From assembly GCA_021018815.1 (NCBI GenBank), contig JAITYX010000005.1, positions 7,349,501 through 7,413,500 of the forward strand: a stretch of DNA of 64,000 nucleotides, in the 5' to 3' direction. The notes under the pieces were generated by a model. The model had not been told where the DNA came from, made no database searches, and saw only the letters and a list, made by a program, of their open reading frames with translations. This DNA comes from Talinum fruticosum (taxonomy: Eukaryota > Streptophyta > Magnoliopsida > Caryophyllales > Talinaceae). Of this stretch, positions 31,511 to 42,678 are shown one piece after another (positions within the stretch are counted from its first letter, which is position 1; every line of letters begins with the position of its first letter). A program made the position numbers and the translations under genes.

Positions 31511-33600
31511 GACTCGTAAGCCGAATCCGAGTCGGACTCGACAACTCGGACACCGAGGAGACAAGTCCTCGGGAGGTAATTGAATACTTTCTCGGTTCAA
31601 TTCGATTCTTCTCAGTTCAAAGAACAACTTGAGTCTCTTATTTCGAGAGCAATTGTTTGAAAAATGAATTGGAAAAGCCGAGACTAACTCTAAAAGAACT
31701 CAAGACTAGTACTCGGACTAATAAGACCGAGTCCGAGTTTCTCGAAAAGAAAATGAGCATCTAAAAAAAAAGCTCAATGAGTCTCAAGAGCTTATTTTGA
31801 AGTTTACTCAAGGTCAGAAAAACCTTGATATGATTTTAGGCTCTTAGTGTGTCTCCTTCAGGAAAGAAGGACTTGGTTTTAACAAAGAGGTGAAATCCAA
31901 TTCCTACTCAAATCTTTTCAAAAGGATTCCGTAACTATGAAGTTCAAGAAGGCTGAGCATGGTCCTAGTCATAAGAATGAAAGGAGGACCGAGCCTGCAC
32001 CAGCTTTACAAGAGAAAACCTTCTCCAACTATTTATAAAAGAAAAGATTTTCAAAAGAAAGAGCCACGGACTCGGTTTTCTACAAAGAAGACTCGGAATC
32101 GGACCAAGCCTAAAGTCATTCAAATCTGGGTTCCCAAGAGTCATCTTCCTTAGAAAAGGACCACGAGTAAAGGGAGTTACTTGGGTTTGTTAGAGGAAGT
32201 GAGAAGGGTTAGTGTGTTTCGACTTGCGGGTAACTCGTAAAAGGACAAAAGGTCATTGGTACTTAGACAGTAGATGCTCACGCCACATGTCAGGAGATTC
32301 AAGACTCTTTTCGAGTTAGAAGATTTTAAAGGAGGCAAAGTCACTTTTGGAGATGATAGTAAGGGCAAGATAATAGGTATTGGCCAGATTGGGAAAGGAG
32401 ACAACCTAATCAGCCCATTCTATCTTGTCAAGGGACTAAAGTACAATCTACTCAACATCTCTCGGTTGTGTGACAAAGGTCAAGAGGTAAGATTCACTCG
32501 GACCAACATCTATATTTCGATGCAACTACAAAAGAGACAAAGCTCTCAGGTAAGAGATTAGGCAATACCTATACTATTCCTCTTTCTAATCCAAGCCAGA
32601 ATTTATCTTATTTAAAAGCATCATTGCATGATGATTCTTAGACATGGCATCGCAGACTAGGTCATGTTAGCATGCACACTATCAAAAATCTTGCATCTCA
32701 TAGTTTAGTTAGGGGTTTACCTAACTGTGCATTTAAGAAAGATAAAATTTGTGAAACAAGCACAAAAGGGAAATAGGTCAGATCATCTTTCAAACCTCTC
32801 AAAACTATTTCTACATCCAAAGTGCTTGAGTTGCTGCATATGGATTTATGTGGTGAAATCTCTGCGAAGAGCCTCGGTGGTAAATCATATGTACTTGTAA
32901 TTGTTGATGATTATTCACGATTAACCTGGGTTTGTTTTCTCAAGAACAAAAATGAAGCCTTCAAAGAGTTCAGCAACCTCTGCAGGGAAATTCAAGTAGA
33001 GTCTCGGACTCGGATCGGAACAATTCAAGCCGACCATGGAAGGGAGTTCAACTACTCGGAATTTGCAGAGTTCTATGACAAGAATGGTATCTCTCACAAC
33101 TTCTCAGCACCCGAACTCCTCAACGAGAATGGGGTAGTGGAGAGAATGAATCAAACTCTTGAAGAAATAGGAAGGACGATGATGATTGAACATGATCTAC
33201 CTTACTATTTACGGGCCGAGGCACTCAACACAGACAAATTACACACCGAACAGATGCCTCATCAAACCCATCTTGAAGAAAACCCCCTATGAGCTTTAGA
33301 AGGGAAAGAAGCCCAACATCTCATACGTCAAACCTTTTGGATGTAAGTGCTTTGTTCACAATAATGGTAAGGATCATTTGACAAAGTTTGATGCTTGGTT
33401 AGATGAAGGTATCTTTTTGGGTTACTCATCTCACAATAAAACATATCGTGTCTTTAACAAAAGAACTAACAAAGTGGAAGAAAGTATCGACGTTGTGTTT
33501 GATGAGATTGATCAGGGAAAAATAGGTGAGTCAACCTTTTCATATCCGAAACTCGGTCAAGATGAAGATCATCTTGCTGAAGTTGAGCTCAGATAGAATC
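31511..33600 (+). pseudogene. Cop-F linker, protease, GAG-pre-integrase and integrase
   Basis: The 31511-32235 part is a Lys/Glu/Ser-rich linker with coiled-coil-like composition and several stops. The protease block is GHWYLDSRCSRHMSGD, with the glycine of Asp-Ser-Gly changed to Arg (32266-32274). The GAG-pre-integrase part has an in-frame TAG just before TWHRRLGHVSMHTIKNL (about 32637). The integrase core (32822-33292) is the best preserved in the window: HMDLCGE, IVDDYSRLTWVCFLKNKNE, QADHGREF and NGVVERMNQTL supply the D-D-E triad. It ends in a frameshift near EENPL. The C-terminal part continues at 33378-33596 (GIFLGYSSHNKTYRVFNKRT). Confidence 0.9.
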
Positions 33601-33749
33601 AAAAGAAAGCAACTCGGAATGAGGCGGCTCGAACATCATGACTCGGATTGAACTAGCTCAAGAGCCAGCTCGGAATCGTCGAAGGACAAGCAAATGAGGA
33701 TGCTCAACAAGCTCGGACCACCGAATATCAGCCAGTTCAACCTACAACC

Positions 33750-34700
33750 TTGGTGAACCAAAGAACACGTAGAGCATTCAAATATGCTTCGAGCCACCAC
33801 TCGAGAACATTTTGTCTAACATCAACAAGTGGAGTAAGAACTTGTTCTTCTTTGCAAAATCTTTGTGCATTCACTACATTCATATCATTAATTGAACCTA
33901 GAAATGCACTAGAAGCCCTAAATGAACCTGAATGTGTAGAGGCCATGCAAGAGGAACTTAATCAATTTGAGAGAAACCAAGTCTGGACTTTGACCAAACG
34001 ACCTGCCGACCACCCAGTTATAGGAACCAAATGGGTTTTCAAGAACAAACTGGATGAGGATGGGTTGGTAGTAAAAATAAGGCTAGACTTGTGGCTCAAG
34101 GTTACAATCAAGAAGAAGGGATTGATTGTTGGGAAACCTTTGCACCAGCTTATTAGGATCGAAGCAATTAGAATCCTATTGGCATTTGCATCAAGCATGA
34201 ATATTAAATTGTATCAAATGGATGTCAAATGTTCTTTTCGAATGGTTTCATTCAAAAGGAAGTCTACGTTAAGCAACCCCTGGATTTGAAAACTCAGAAT
34301 TTCCAACTCATGTTTTCAAATTGCAAAAGGCTCTACATGGTCTTAAACAAGCTCCTAGAGCTTGGTATGAAAGACTGAGCAGACTTCTTGGTTGAGAATG
34401 ATTTCAAAAGAGGTCAGATTGACAAAAATCTTTCATAAAAACCAAGGGGAGAGATTTCCTTATAGCTCGGATTTATGTTGATGATATTATTTTTGAAGCG
34501 AATAATGAAAATCTCTATCGAGAATTTTCCGAGTTGATGAGACAGGAATTCCAAATGAGCATGATGGGAGAACTCAATTTCTTTCTTGGTCTACAAATCG
34601 GACAAAATAAAGATGACATCTATGTTTATCAATCTAAGTATACCAAGGAATTACTCGAAGAAGTACAAGCTTCAAGATGTGAAACATGTTGCAACACCCA
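33750..34700 (+). pseudogene. Cop-F reverse transcriptase
   Basis: The 179-codon frame 33750-34289 covers NQRTRRAFKYASSH, EPRNALEALNEPECVEAMQ, IGTKWVFKNKLDEDG and LYQMDVKCSF. The catalytic part lies downstream in other frames: [15 protein letters not shown] sequence in place of [11 protein letters not shown], then IYVDDIIFEANNEN with YVDD intact at 34474-34485, and LNFFLGLQIGQNKDDIYVYQ. Frameshifts occur near 34090, 34240, 34370 and 34440. It is the copy most like Cop-A and Cop-E. Confidence 0.9.
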
Positions 34701-34767
34701 TGAGTAGCACCATGAAAGTGGACTCAAACGAGAAAGGTAAAGTAGTAGCTCGAAACTTTATCGGGGT

Positions 34768-35330
34768 ATGATAGGTTCTCTACTATATCTCACATCAAGT
34801 AGGCCGGACATTATGTTTAGTGTATGTCCGTGTGCAAGATTCCAAGCTAATCCAAAAGAATCACATCTCAATGCGGTGAAGAGGATTTTTAGATACCTTG
34901 CAGGAACTCGGAATCTTGGTCTATGGTTTTCAAGAGACTCACAACCGACCCTCACCGAATACTCGGATGCCGACTATGCTAGTTACAAGGTTGATAGAAA
35001 GAGCACATCAGCAGCATGTAAATTTCCGGGTAAATCACTCATATCTTGGAACTCAAAGAAACAAAACTTAGTTGCTTTATCAACTGCTGAAGCCGAGTAC
35101 GTTGCGGTTGAAGCGTGTTGTGCTCGAGATGCTATGGATCAAGCAACACTTGAAGGATCTTAGACTTTCATTCAAATATATCCCAATCAAGTGTGATAAT
35201 CGAGTGTAATCAACATCACTAAGAATCCAGTTCCGCACTCAAAGACAAAGCATATTAAGGTCGGGTATCATTTTCCGAGAGATTATTCCGAGAAAGGTGA
35301 TATTGAACTTGAATTCATTCCTACAATATT
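34768..35330 (+). pseudogene. Cop-F RNase H, 5' part (interrupted by Gyp-2)
   Basis: The 131-codon frame 34768-35163 contains GSLLYLTSSRPDIMFSVC, ANPKESHLNAVKRIFRYLAG and TEYSDADYASYKVDRKSTS. It also has SLISWNSKKQNLVALSTAEA and EYVAVEACC, the RNase H catalytic blocks of copia elements. A stop follows EGS; the continuation (SKTKHIKVGYHF, SEKGDIELEFIPT) reaches 35330, where Gyp-2 begins. The last part, FQLADIFTKPLSEDQF, is at 49746-49835. Confidence 0.92.
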
Positions 35331-35369
35331 TGTAACACCCCAAAACCTACCCTAGGAGTATTACATGCC

Positions 35370-35390
35370 GGGGTTCCCGAGAGGAACCCC
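35370..35390 (-). promoter_or_regulatory. Hairpin near the 3' end of the Gyp-2 LTR
   Basis: The arms GGGGTTCC and GGAACCCC flank a 5-base loop, 39 bases from the LTR end. Compared with the Gyp-1 hairpin, one A-T pair has become G-C on both sides, so pairing has been kept. Confidence 0.68.
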
Positions 35391-35452
35391 TAAGGTTACT
35401 TATGATCTCAACTTGGGGTTAATAACCCTTTCTTAGATTGGTGGAAGCGTGT

Positions 35453-37836
35453 TGTTAAGCTTGTCGTACAGCAACAAATTAAACCACTACTTAGGCTTAT
35501 AATAAACAATATAGTAAGGGCAAGTAGGGATCGAATCCACGAGGAAAGATACTGTAAAAAAATCAAACTTCCAATCTAATTAAACTAACTATTCTAGTTA
35601 TTTACCTTATAAAATTCAAACAAATCAAATTAACTACTAAATTTCTAATTTTAATTCTAAAAAAAACTTCTGAGATTATGCACTATTATTCTAATAATCT
35701 AAATTTAACAAAACTATCCTAATTAATTCTGGAAAAATTAAAACAGAAAATCAAATAAAAAAACTTAAACAGGAAATTAAAACGTAGAATAATTCAGAAT
35801 TAAATAACTAAAAATAACAGAAAATTATCTAATAATATAAATAAATATCCCAGACAGAATATAAAGCTTGTAATAACCCAGGAATGTTTTTTTATAATTT
35901 TTTCAGAATAATTAAAACAGAAAACTAAAGCAGAAATTAAATAAATTCTAAAACAGAAAATTAAATAAATAATATTCTGCACTAAATTAATTACGAAAAT
36001 AAATACTAAAATTATCCAAAATAATAATACTAATTTTCTAAACCTAACCAGACCCTAAAAATATAAAAAGAAAATTTAAAGTCTAATTTACGAATTTATT
36101 TTATTAAAAACCTGCAGTAATTAAATTCAAGAATTAAATCTGAAAAAATATCAAATTAATTCCAAAAATTCTAAAATTTAATTACAGAAAACTAGGACTC
36201 TATCTAAACCCTAAAAGATGATAAATCACGAAAAACAACAAAAGAAACTATTTTAAAACTAATTTCTAACAAACTGACTCAAAAATAATAAAAACTGATA
36301 GAAAAATAATCTGAAAATTAAAATATATAAAGACTCAAAATAAAATAAAAATAAAATTACTAAAACTAACCTAAAATACTGATCTTTAGGGGGTTTAATG
36401 AAATTGATAATAAAAGACTATAACTTTATAAGTAAAAATTAATAAACTCAAGAAAATAACTAAAAGCAAACAAATAATTATCAAAGATAACAAATTTATA
36501 AAAACACTTAGTATAATCTATATCCACCATGCAAATTATTATTTATCATTAACACACAAATTGATCTACCCATGAGCTAAAGCTGTAGAAGACAACCACT
36601 AGCGAATCTTCCCGTTTTTCCTTAGTTATTAGTTTACTTAGGCCTAGCCCTAATATAAACCCTACTAATATTGATAACCCTAGCACTAGCACTAGAATTT
36701 AATCAAATTAGAGCATTAAGTATTAGAAAAACAACATCTAGCACCTAATAACCAATCTACTAGCAAATTGATTTAAGAAAGATCTATGATAATTTCCTAA
36801 TTAAAAGAGATGGGTATGAGCCATCCATGATTAATTAGGGTGATACTTATGTCTAAAAGATCAAGCAATTACGTACTTAAACCCTTTAAACTATCACATG
36901 AATTTATATAAAACTAAGTAGCGTGCACTTTAATTAATTAGATATAAATTCATAAACATTAAACACAAATTATCATAGAATCATGGATCGAATCAATAAG
37001 ACAATAAAAATCGAAACTTTGTTTCAAAATAAATAATTTAACATGGCTTCAAGTAGATTATACTAAGTATAAGAAAAACTACTCACACATAATGTAATTT
37101 AAAACATGTAAACTAAATAAAACTAGCATCTTTAATATTAATCTAACAATAAAAACTCAATCTTTTCTAATAAAAATTACAAAACTAAATTATACTACCG
37201 ATATTAATTTCTTTGACCCGGGAAGATGAAGAAGATGATGATGGATGGTGGCTGGCTGGGCAGCGGACAGCAGCAGCGAGCCAGGAGCAGCGGCAGACAG
37301 CGATGGCGGGCGGCGCACCGGTGGACGGCAGCAAGTGCAGGCCGGCTGGGCGGCAGTGCGGCGGCTGGGCAGCGAGTGCAGCAAGAAAACATGAGGTGGT
37401 GCGGGTAGCTAGGTGGCTGGCTGCTTGTGTGGGCGGTGGACGTGAGCAAGCAGCGAGGTGCGGGAGCTGTATGTGGCTGGCTTCCCTAGGTCTCTTCCTC
37501 CATGATGATAATAAGTAGTATATATAGGGTGAAAGAGTTAGGGTTTATTTCTCTTTCTTCTCTTCTAAGTTTCCTTTTCTATTCCAATTAGGATTTCCTA
37601 AAATATAATATCCTAAAATAAATATTTTATTACATATTACATTTATGGACCGACTTCATATATTTTCTTGGATGCTTGTCGGTAGCTAAAAATCCACTTT
37701 TAACTACTTTTCTTCTCTTCCCCACTTTATTCGATAATTACCTATAAATAGACAAAATAGGAATAATTTAGATAAAATAAACTATATAATATAAACTAAA
37801 TAGCTACTAAAAATACGTATAAAATGTGACTTAACA
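35453..37836 (-). repeat. Gyp-3 3' LTR (left)
   Basis: It is very AT-rich except for a GC-rich island at 37215-37480. The TATA box on the minus strand is at 37519-37526. It is nearly identical to 44539-46925. Confidence 0.94.
37519..37546 (-). promoter_or_regulatory. Gyp-3 LTR core promoter: telo-box and TATA
   Basis: On the minus strand AAACCCTAA (37546-37538), a telo-box, is followed 11 bases later by TATATATA (37526-37519). Transcription would start within about 30 bases, at the edge of the GC-rich island. The same arrangement is in the other LTR at 46608-46635. The telo-box is a known element of plant growth-related promoters; its use here is inferred. Confidence 0.6.
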
Positions 37837-37838
37837 AA

Positions 37839-37854
37839 TCCCCCACACTTAGAC
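37839..37854 (-). other. Gyp-3 polypurine tract
   Basis: The minus strand reads TCTAAGTGTGGGGGAT just before the 3' LTR. A TGTGGGGGAT-type tract is typical for Athila/Tat-clade elements. Confidence 0.8.
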
Positions 37855-39089
37855 TTTGGACGTCCTCGTGCAAAGAAATCTAAGACTCGATCTAATAATA
37901 CGCTTTCTTATAAAGATATACATAAAACATAAAATATACACTAAGTTTGCCTTACTTTCAAAAATACTTTGATGAAATTTTTGTCTTTCCCAAACAAGTG
38001 AAGAACTAAACATTTCATTGCCATCGAGAGAGTTTATTCATCGGCCTCACAATATCTCTTTTAATTAAGCAACAATCAAAAATTTATCCATCTTTTTCAA
38101 ACATGTACATTCCGGTCAAGAGGTCTAAAACTTTTTAGGATGGGAAAAATTAAGGTGCGGTATGGTTATAGAGACATTGAATCAGCGAGATAACTCACTA
38201 AAATTCGATAATAAACTTGTTACGCAAACTTCTTTTCTTTTTTTTTTTTTTTTTAAATATATATATAACTCCATTCAAGCACATATTCGAGGCCCATATA
38301 GGGTCTTAGAAATATAACACTCCCTGTCTCCCACTCACCCAAACAGAGGTGCTTGGAGTTAATACTCTATTTTTTTTTTTTTTTTCCGTTAGTATGGTTC
38401 GAGCCATTGATCGGCCCAAAAGGGCATGACTCTCCCAGCATGGGTTACTCCATTCATAAGGCTCAACTTGAGACCTAAACTTAAGGGAAATGGCGCCGAG
38501 CCACCAACTCCGACCCATGTTGGTAGACTAACAATTTTTATTTTTATTTTTTTTTTTACTAAGTAGGCAAAACAAGAAAAATCAAAATTTTAATGAGTCA
38601 ATCTGCTAAGTTCGGTAGTCTAGGTGAATGGTTTAAGTCAATTTATTACCTCTATCACGATCATATAACATGATCAAATCGGACAGAAAAAATTATGATT
38701 GTCACTAATTGAAGAAATATATGAGGATCAACTCAAACAACTCCGAATGACAATTAACATGTTCAAATTTCTCACTTTCAAAGGGAAAGAAAAATTAGAA
38801 ACAGAAAAATTTAAGCAAGTTAACCTAGCATATATTCATGTTCATGCATTTCTTTACAAGAAATTTTTTTTTCAAAAAATAAGATAAAGATAAATGCATA
38901 AAATTAAAATGCAATAAAGATAAATGCATAAAATTAAAATGCAATAAAGATAAATGCATAAAATTAAAATGCAAGATGCACTCCCCACACTTAATTCATG
39001 CATTGTCCCTAATGCATGCTAAATAAAAATTAAAGTAAAATTAAAGTAAAAATTATAGAAACTTCCACTGAAAATGTTGGGTTGCCTCC
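37855..39089 (-). other. Gyp-3 3' untranslated region
   Basis: This is 1.2 kb of AT-rich non-coding sequence between the end of pol and the polypurine tract. It contains long T runs (about 38231-38255, 38371-38386, 38541-38556) and a 30 bp tandem repeat (38885-38974). No env-like frame is visible. Confidence 0.7.
38885..38974. repeat. Three exact copies of a 30 bp unit
   Basis: The unit starts TAAAGATAAATGCATAAAAT and has period 30, with starts at 38885, 38915 and 38945. The copies are essentially identical, so the amplification is recent. Confidence 0.92.
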
Positions 39090-40330
39090 CAACCGGCGCC
39101 TTTGTTTCTTGTCTTTGGCTCGACATCGTTGTAACTCATGGATCTTCTAAATGTATCTCCTCTACTAAGCAAATTTGGCTTCCTTCATAAAAATTCTTTA
39201 ACTCTGTGACCATTCACCTTAAAAATTTTGTTAGTAGAATAGCTTTTAATCTCAACGGCCCCATGTGGATAAGTCTTTACTACCTCAAATGGTCCTAGCC
39301 ATCTAGAGTTTAACTTTCCGAGGAAAAAGCCTTAGTTGTGAATTGAACAATAACACTTTCTCCCCCTTTTGAAATTCCTTCCGACAAGCTTAGCATCATG
39401 AAATGCTTTGGCTTTACCTTTATAAATTACTGAATTGTCATAAGCTTCCATACGAATCTCTTCTAATTCTTGCGAGTTGCGGCTTACGTTCCTTTCCCGC
39501 TAAGTCATAATCTAAATTACACTTCTTTACAGCCCAATATGATTTATGCTCTAACTCTACGGGAAGATGACATGCTTTTCCAAAGACTAGTCACGTAAGG
39601 TGACATACCTATAGGGGTCTTGTATGCGGTTACGTAAGCCCGGAGAGCTTCATCTAACCTAAGACTCCAATCCTTCTTATCTGGTCTAACAACTTTTTCT
39701 AGAATTCCTTTGATTTCTCTATTAGAGATTTCAGCTTGGCCATTTGTTTGGGGATGATAACTTGTAGATACCTTATGAATTACATGGTATTTAGCTAGCG
39801 GGGTACCTAAGGTTTTATTACAAAAATGTGTCCCTCTATCACTAATGATTGCTCTAGGTACTCCATATCTATGTAGAATACGAGATTTAACATGCTTCAC
39901 CACAGTCTTAGCATCATCGGCTTTAGTAGCTATCGCTGCAACCCATTTAGACACATAATCAACAAACGAGGAGTATGTAAGTAAAACCAAAGGAAAAGGG
40001 AAACGGTCCCATGAAATCCACTCCCCACACATCAAATATTTGACACACATACATATTATATAGGGGCATTTGATTCCTCCACGATAAATTTCCTGTCTTT
40101 TGGCATGCTTCACATTTTTGCAAAAATCATAAGCATTACGAAAAATAGTAGGCCAATAAAATCCACATTCTAAAACTTTGTGTGTCTGTTCTTTTTGGGC
40201 CAAAATGCCCTCCACTTTCAGATGAGTGACAGAAAGTTAAAATCGAATGAAACTCGGTGTCATCTACACAACGCCTTATAATTTGATCTCCAAAAATTTC
40301 CACAAGTACGGGTCATCCCAAACATAATAT
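39090..40330 (-). pseudogene. Gyp-3 integrase and C-terminal pol
   Basis: The integrase inserts element DNA into the genome. The minus-strand frame 40215-39544 holds MEGILAQKEQTHKVLECGFY, then FYWPTIFRNAYDFCKNVK, where the zinc-binding part is imperfect. The core follows: FVDYVSKWVAA, IISDRGTHFCN and NGQAEISNREIKGILEK, giving D, D and E. LRLDEALRAYVTAYKTPIGM then marks the end of the core. A frameshift at the [14 protein letters not shown] position (about 39560) precedes the C-terminal part. That part reads [25 protein letters not shown] and [11 protein letters not shown] (to about 39280), and ends near GHRVKEFL (39200). Extra shifts near 40000 break the core. Confidence 0.9.
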
Positions 40331-40960
40331 TTAGCTCTGAGATCTTATCTTTTCTTTTTGGGCTCTAGACATGTCTCTTGGAAAAGTTTTGGCAACTATG
40401 TAATTTACTATGTCGGCATACCAAGGTAATTTATCAATGACAACATATAAAGTCTCGTCAGGAAAACAATCACTGAAAGGGTCACTACTTTCCCCATTTT
40501 CTAGCCTACTCGGATGGTCTGCGACTAAGTTTTCAGCTCCTCGCTTGTCTTTAAATTCTATTTCAAATTCTTGTAGTAATAAGACCCATCTAATCAATCT
40601 TGGTTTAGAGTCGTTCTTTTTCAAGAGATATTTAATAGCGGCATGATCGGTATAAGCAGTAACTTTCACACCTAGCGAGATAAGGACGAAACTTTTCGAG
40701 AGCAAAAACAATAGCATACATTTTCTTTTACTGTTGTGGTATAGTTACATTGTGCTTGGTCAAGAGTTCTAGAAGCATAATGAATTACATGTGGTACCCT
40801 TCCTACTTTTTGACCTAAGACAGCCCCTACCGCCTTATTACTAGCATCACACATCAACTCAAAAGGTAAGGCCCGGTTAGGAGGTTGTACAATAGGAGTA
40901 GTGGTCAATTTTAGCTTCGAGTTCATCAAACGCCCTCTCACATTCCTCATGAAAATCAAA
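40331..40960 (-). pseudogene. Gyp-3 RNase H
   Basis: The minus strand reads NRALPFELMCDASNKAVGAV, LGQKVGRVPHVIHYASRTLD and [12 protein letters not shown] (about 40900-40720). It continues, after a frameshift, with [40 protein letters not shown] and [15 protein letters not shown] (40670-40500). The DAS, E and TDH blocks carry the catalytic acids of Ty3/gypsy RNase H. It is in one polyprotein with the RT upstream. Confidence 0.92.
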
Positions 40961-42060
40961 TTTAGCATCTTTTGCAAGTAAAGCACATAAAGGAGAGGCA
41001 ATCTTTGAGAAGTCTTTAATAAATCTCCTATAAAATCCAACATTACCTAAAAATGATCTTACATCCTTAACGCATTTGGGGTAGGGTAAAGATTGAATGA
41101 TGTCTACTTTTGCCTTGTCAACTTCTAAACCCTTAGATGACACAACATGCCCTAATACGACCCCATGTTCAACCATGAAGTTACACTTTTCAAAATTAAG
41201 TACCAAATTAGTTTCGATGCAACGCCTGAGTACTAAAGTAAGATGATGTAAACACTCATCGAATGAATCACCATGCACAGTAAAATCATCCATGAAAACT
41301 TCCATAATCTTGGTGATAACCTCGGAAAAGATACTCATCATACATCTTTGAAATGTAGCAGGAGCATTACATAAACCAAAAGGCATTCTCCTAAAAGCAT
41401 AAGTGCCAAAGGGACATGTAAAAGTGGTCTTTTCCTGATCTTCGGGAGCTATAGGGACTTGAATATACCACTGAATATCCATCTAGAAAACAATAATGTG
41501 TCTTTCCAGCTAATCTTTCTAACATTTGGTCCATAAAAGGCAAGGGAAAATGATCTTTCTTTGTGGCTTTGTTCGGTTTTCTATAGTCAATGCACACTCT
41601 CCAGCCACTCTGGACTCTAGTAGGGACTAGTTCACCTTCCTTGTTTTGTACTACTTGTTGTATCCCCTTTTTAGGAACTACATGAATTGGACTAACCCAT
41701 TCGAGAATCGGCTATGGGGTAGATCACTCCAGCATCGATCCACTTAAGAATTTGTTTTTGCACTACCTCCATCATAGGTGGGTTTAATCTACGTTGAGGG
41801 TCTCTCTTAGGCTTAACCTCTAACTCTAAAGTGATTTTATGTGAACACAATGTTGGGCTCAGCCCTTTCGAGTCTGCTAAAGTCCACCCTAATGCTTCAC
41901 TATGTTCTCTAAGCACCTTAATAAGCTTATCTTCCTGTTCAAGTGTTAGTGCATTAGAAATTATAACAGGTAAGGTCTTATTATCTCCTAAATAAGCATA
42001 TTTTAAATTTTCGGGCAAGGGTTTCAAATCTAATTTAGGGGTGAAACAAGAGAAGGTAGC
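40961..42060 (-). pseudogene. Gyp-3 reverse transcriptase
   Basis: Blocks on the minus strand in order are: LPENLKYAYLGDNKTLPVII (42015 on), WTLADSKGLSPTLCSHKI, VVQKQILKWIDAGVIYPIAD, and a frameshift. After it come CIDYRKPNKATKKDHFPLPF (41595 on), FLDGYS and another shift. The last run is TFTCPFGTYAFRRMPFGLCN, VFMDDFTVHG with the catalytic MDD at 41285-41293, and GHVVSSKGLEVDKAKVDII. KCVKDVRSFLGNVGFYRRFI then leads into RNase H. The FMDDF form and flanks are characteristic of Athila. Two or three frameshifts break an otherwise well kept domain. Confidence 0.94.
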
Positions 42061-42153
42061 AACTTTTCATGATTTACGAGCAACTTTATCATATTAGGTT
42101 TTTCCATTACTTGCAACTGTAACAAAGACTCTATGCTATCTACTAGTCCTGAG

Positions 42154-42678
42154 TTAACATGATAGGGTATAGCATGAAATACGGAATGATCCAACCCTTT
42201 GGTAATCACGAGTTAACAATTCATCTTCTTGAGACAAATCATAAACATTTTGGGACATTTCATCAATTGTATCAAGTGCACAAACATAATTTACATCTGC
42301 GGGACATCTCAAGGCATCAAAAATATTGAACTTAATAACATCACCATCAAATTCCATAGTCAATGTTCCCCCATGTACATCTATTTTTGTCCTAGACGTT
42401 TTAAGAAATGGTCTACCAAGCAAAATAGGAATGTCATGGCATGCATTACCCATGTCCAATACATAAAAATCAGCGGGAAAAATAAGCTCGTTGACTTGGA
42501 CTAAGACATCCTCTAAGACTCCATCTAGATAAGTACTACTTCTATTAGCCAACTGAATTACTAGCCCGAGTTTTCTTCAACTCTCCCAAATTCAATTTAT
42601 CATAAACAGGACCGAGGCATCACATTAATGGAAGCACCTAAATCAAGCATGGCTCTGTCAAAGTATAGGTTTCCAATC
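42154..42678 (-). pseudogene. Gyp-3 protease
   Basis: This is the aspartic protease that cuts the polyprotein. The active-site block DLGASINV is at 42644 downward (DLGAS at 42630-42644), in a frame separate from the 132-codon frame that follows. That frame holds RSSTYLDGVLEDVLVQVNEL, FPADFYVLDMGNA, DIPILLGRPFLKTSRTKIDV and LTMEFDGDVIKFNIFDAL. The motif order matches Athila protease. The frameshift near 42570 separates active site and flap. Confidence 0.9.

Noticed and set aside
37190..37518. Cys/Pro/Ala-rich frames in the Gyp-3 LTR
   Set aside because: They come from the GC-rich repeat island, are changed by indels between the two LTRs, and do not look like a conserved protein.
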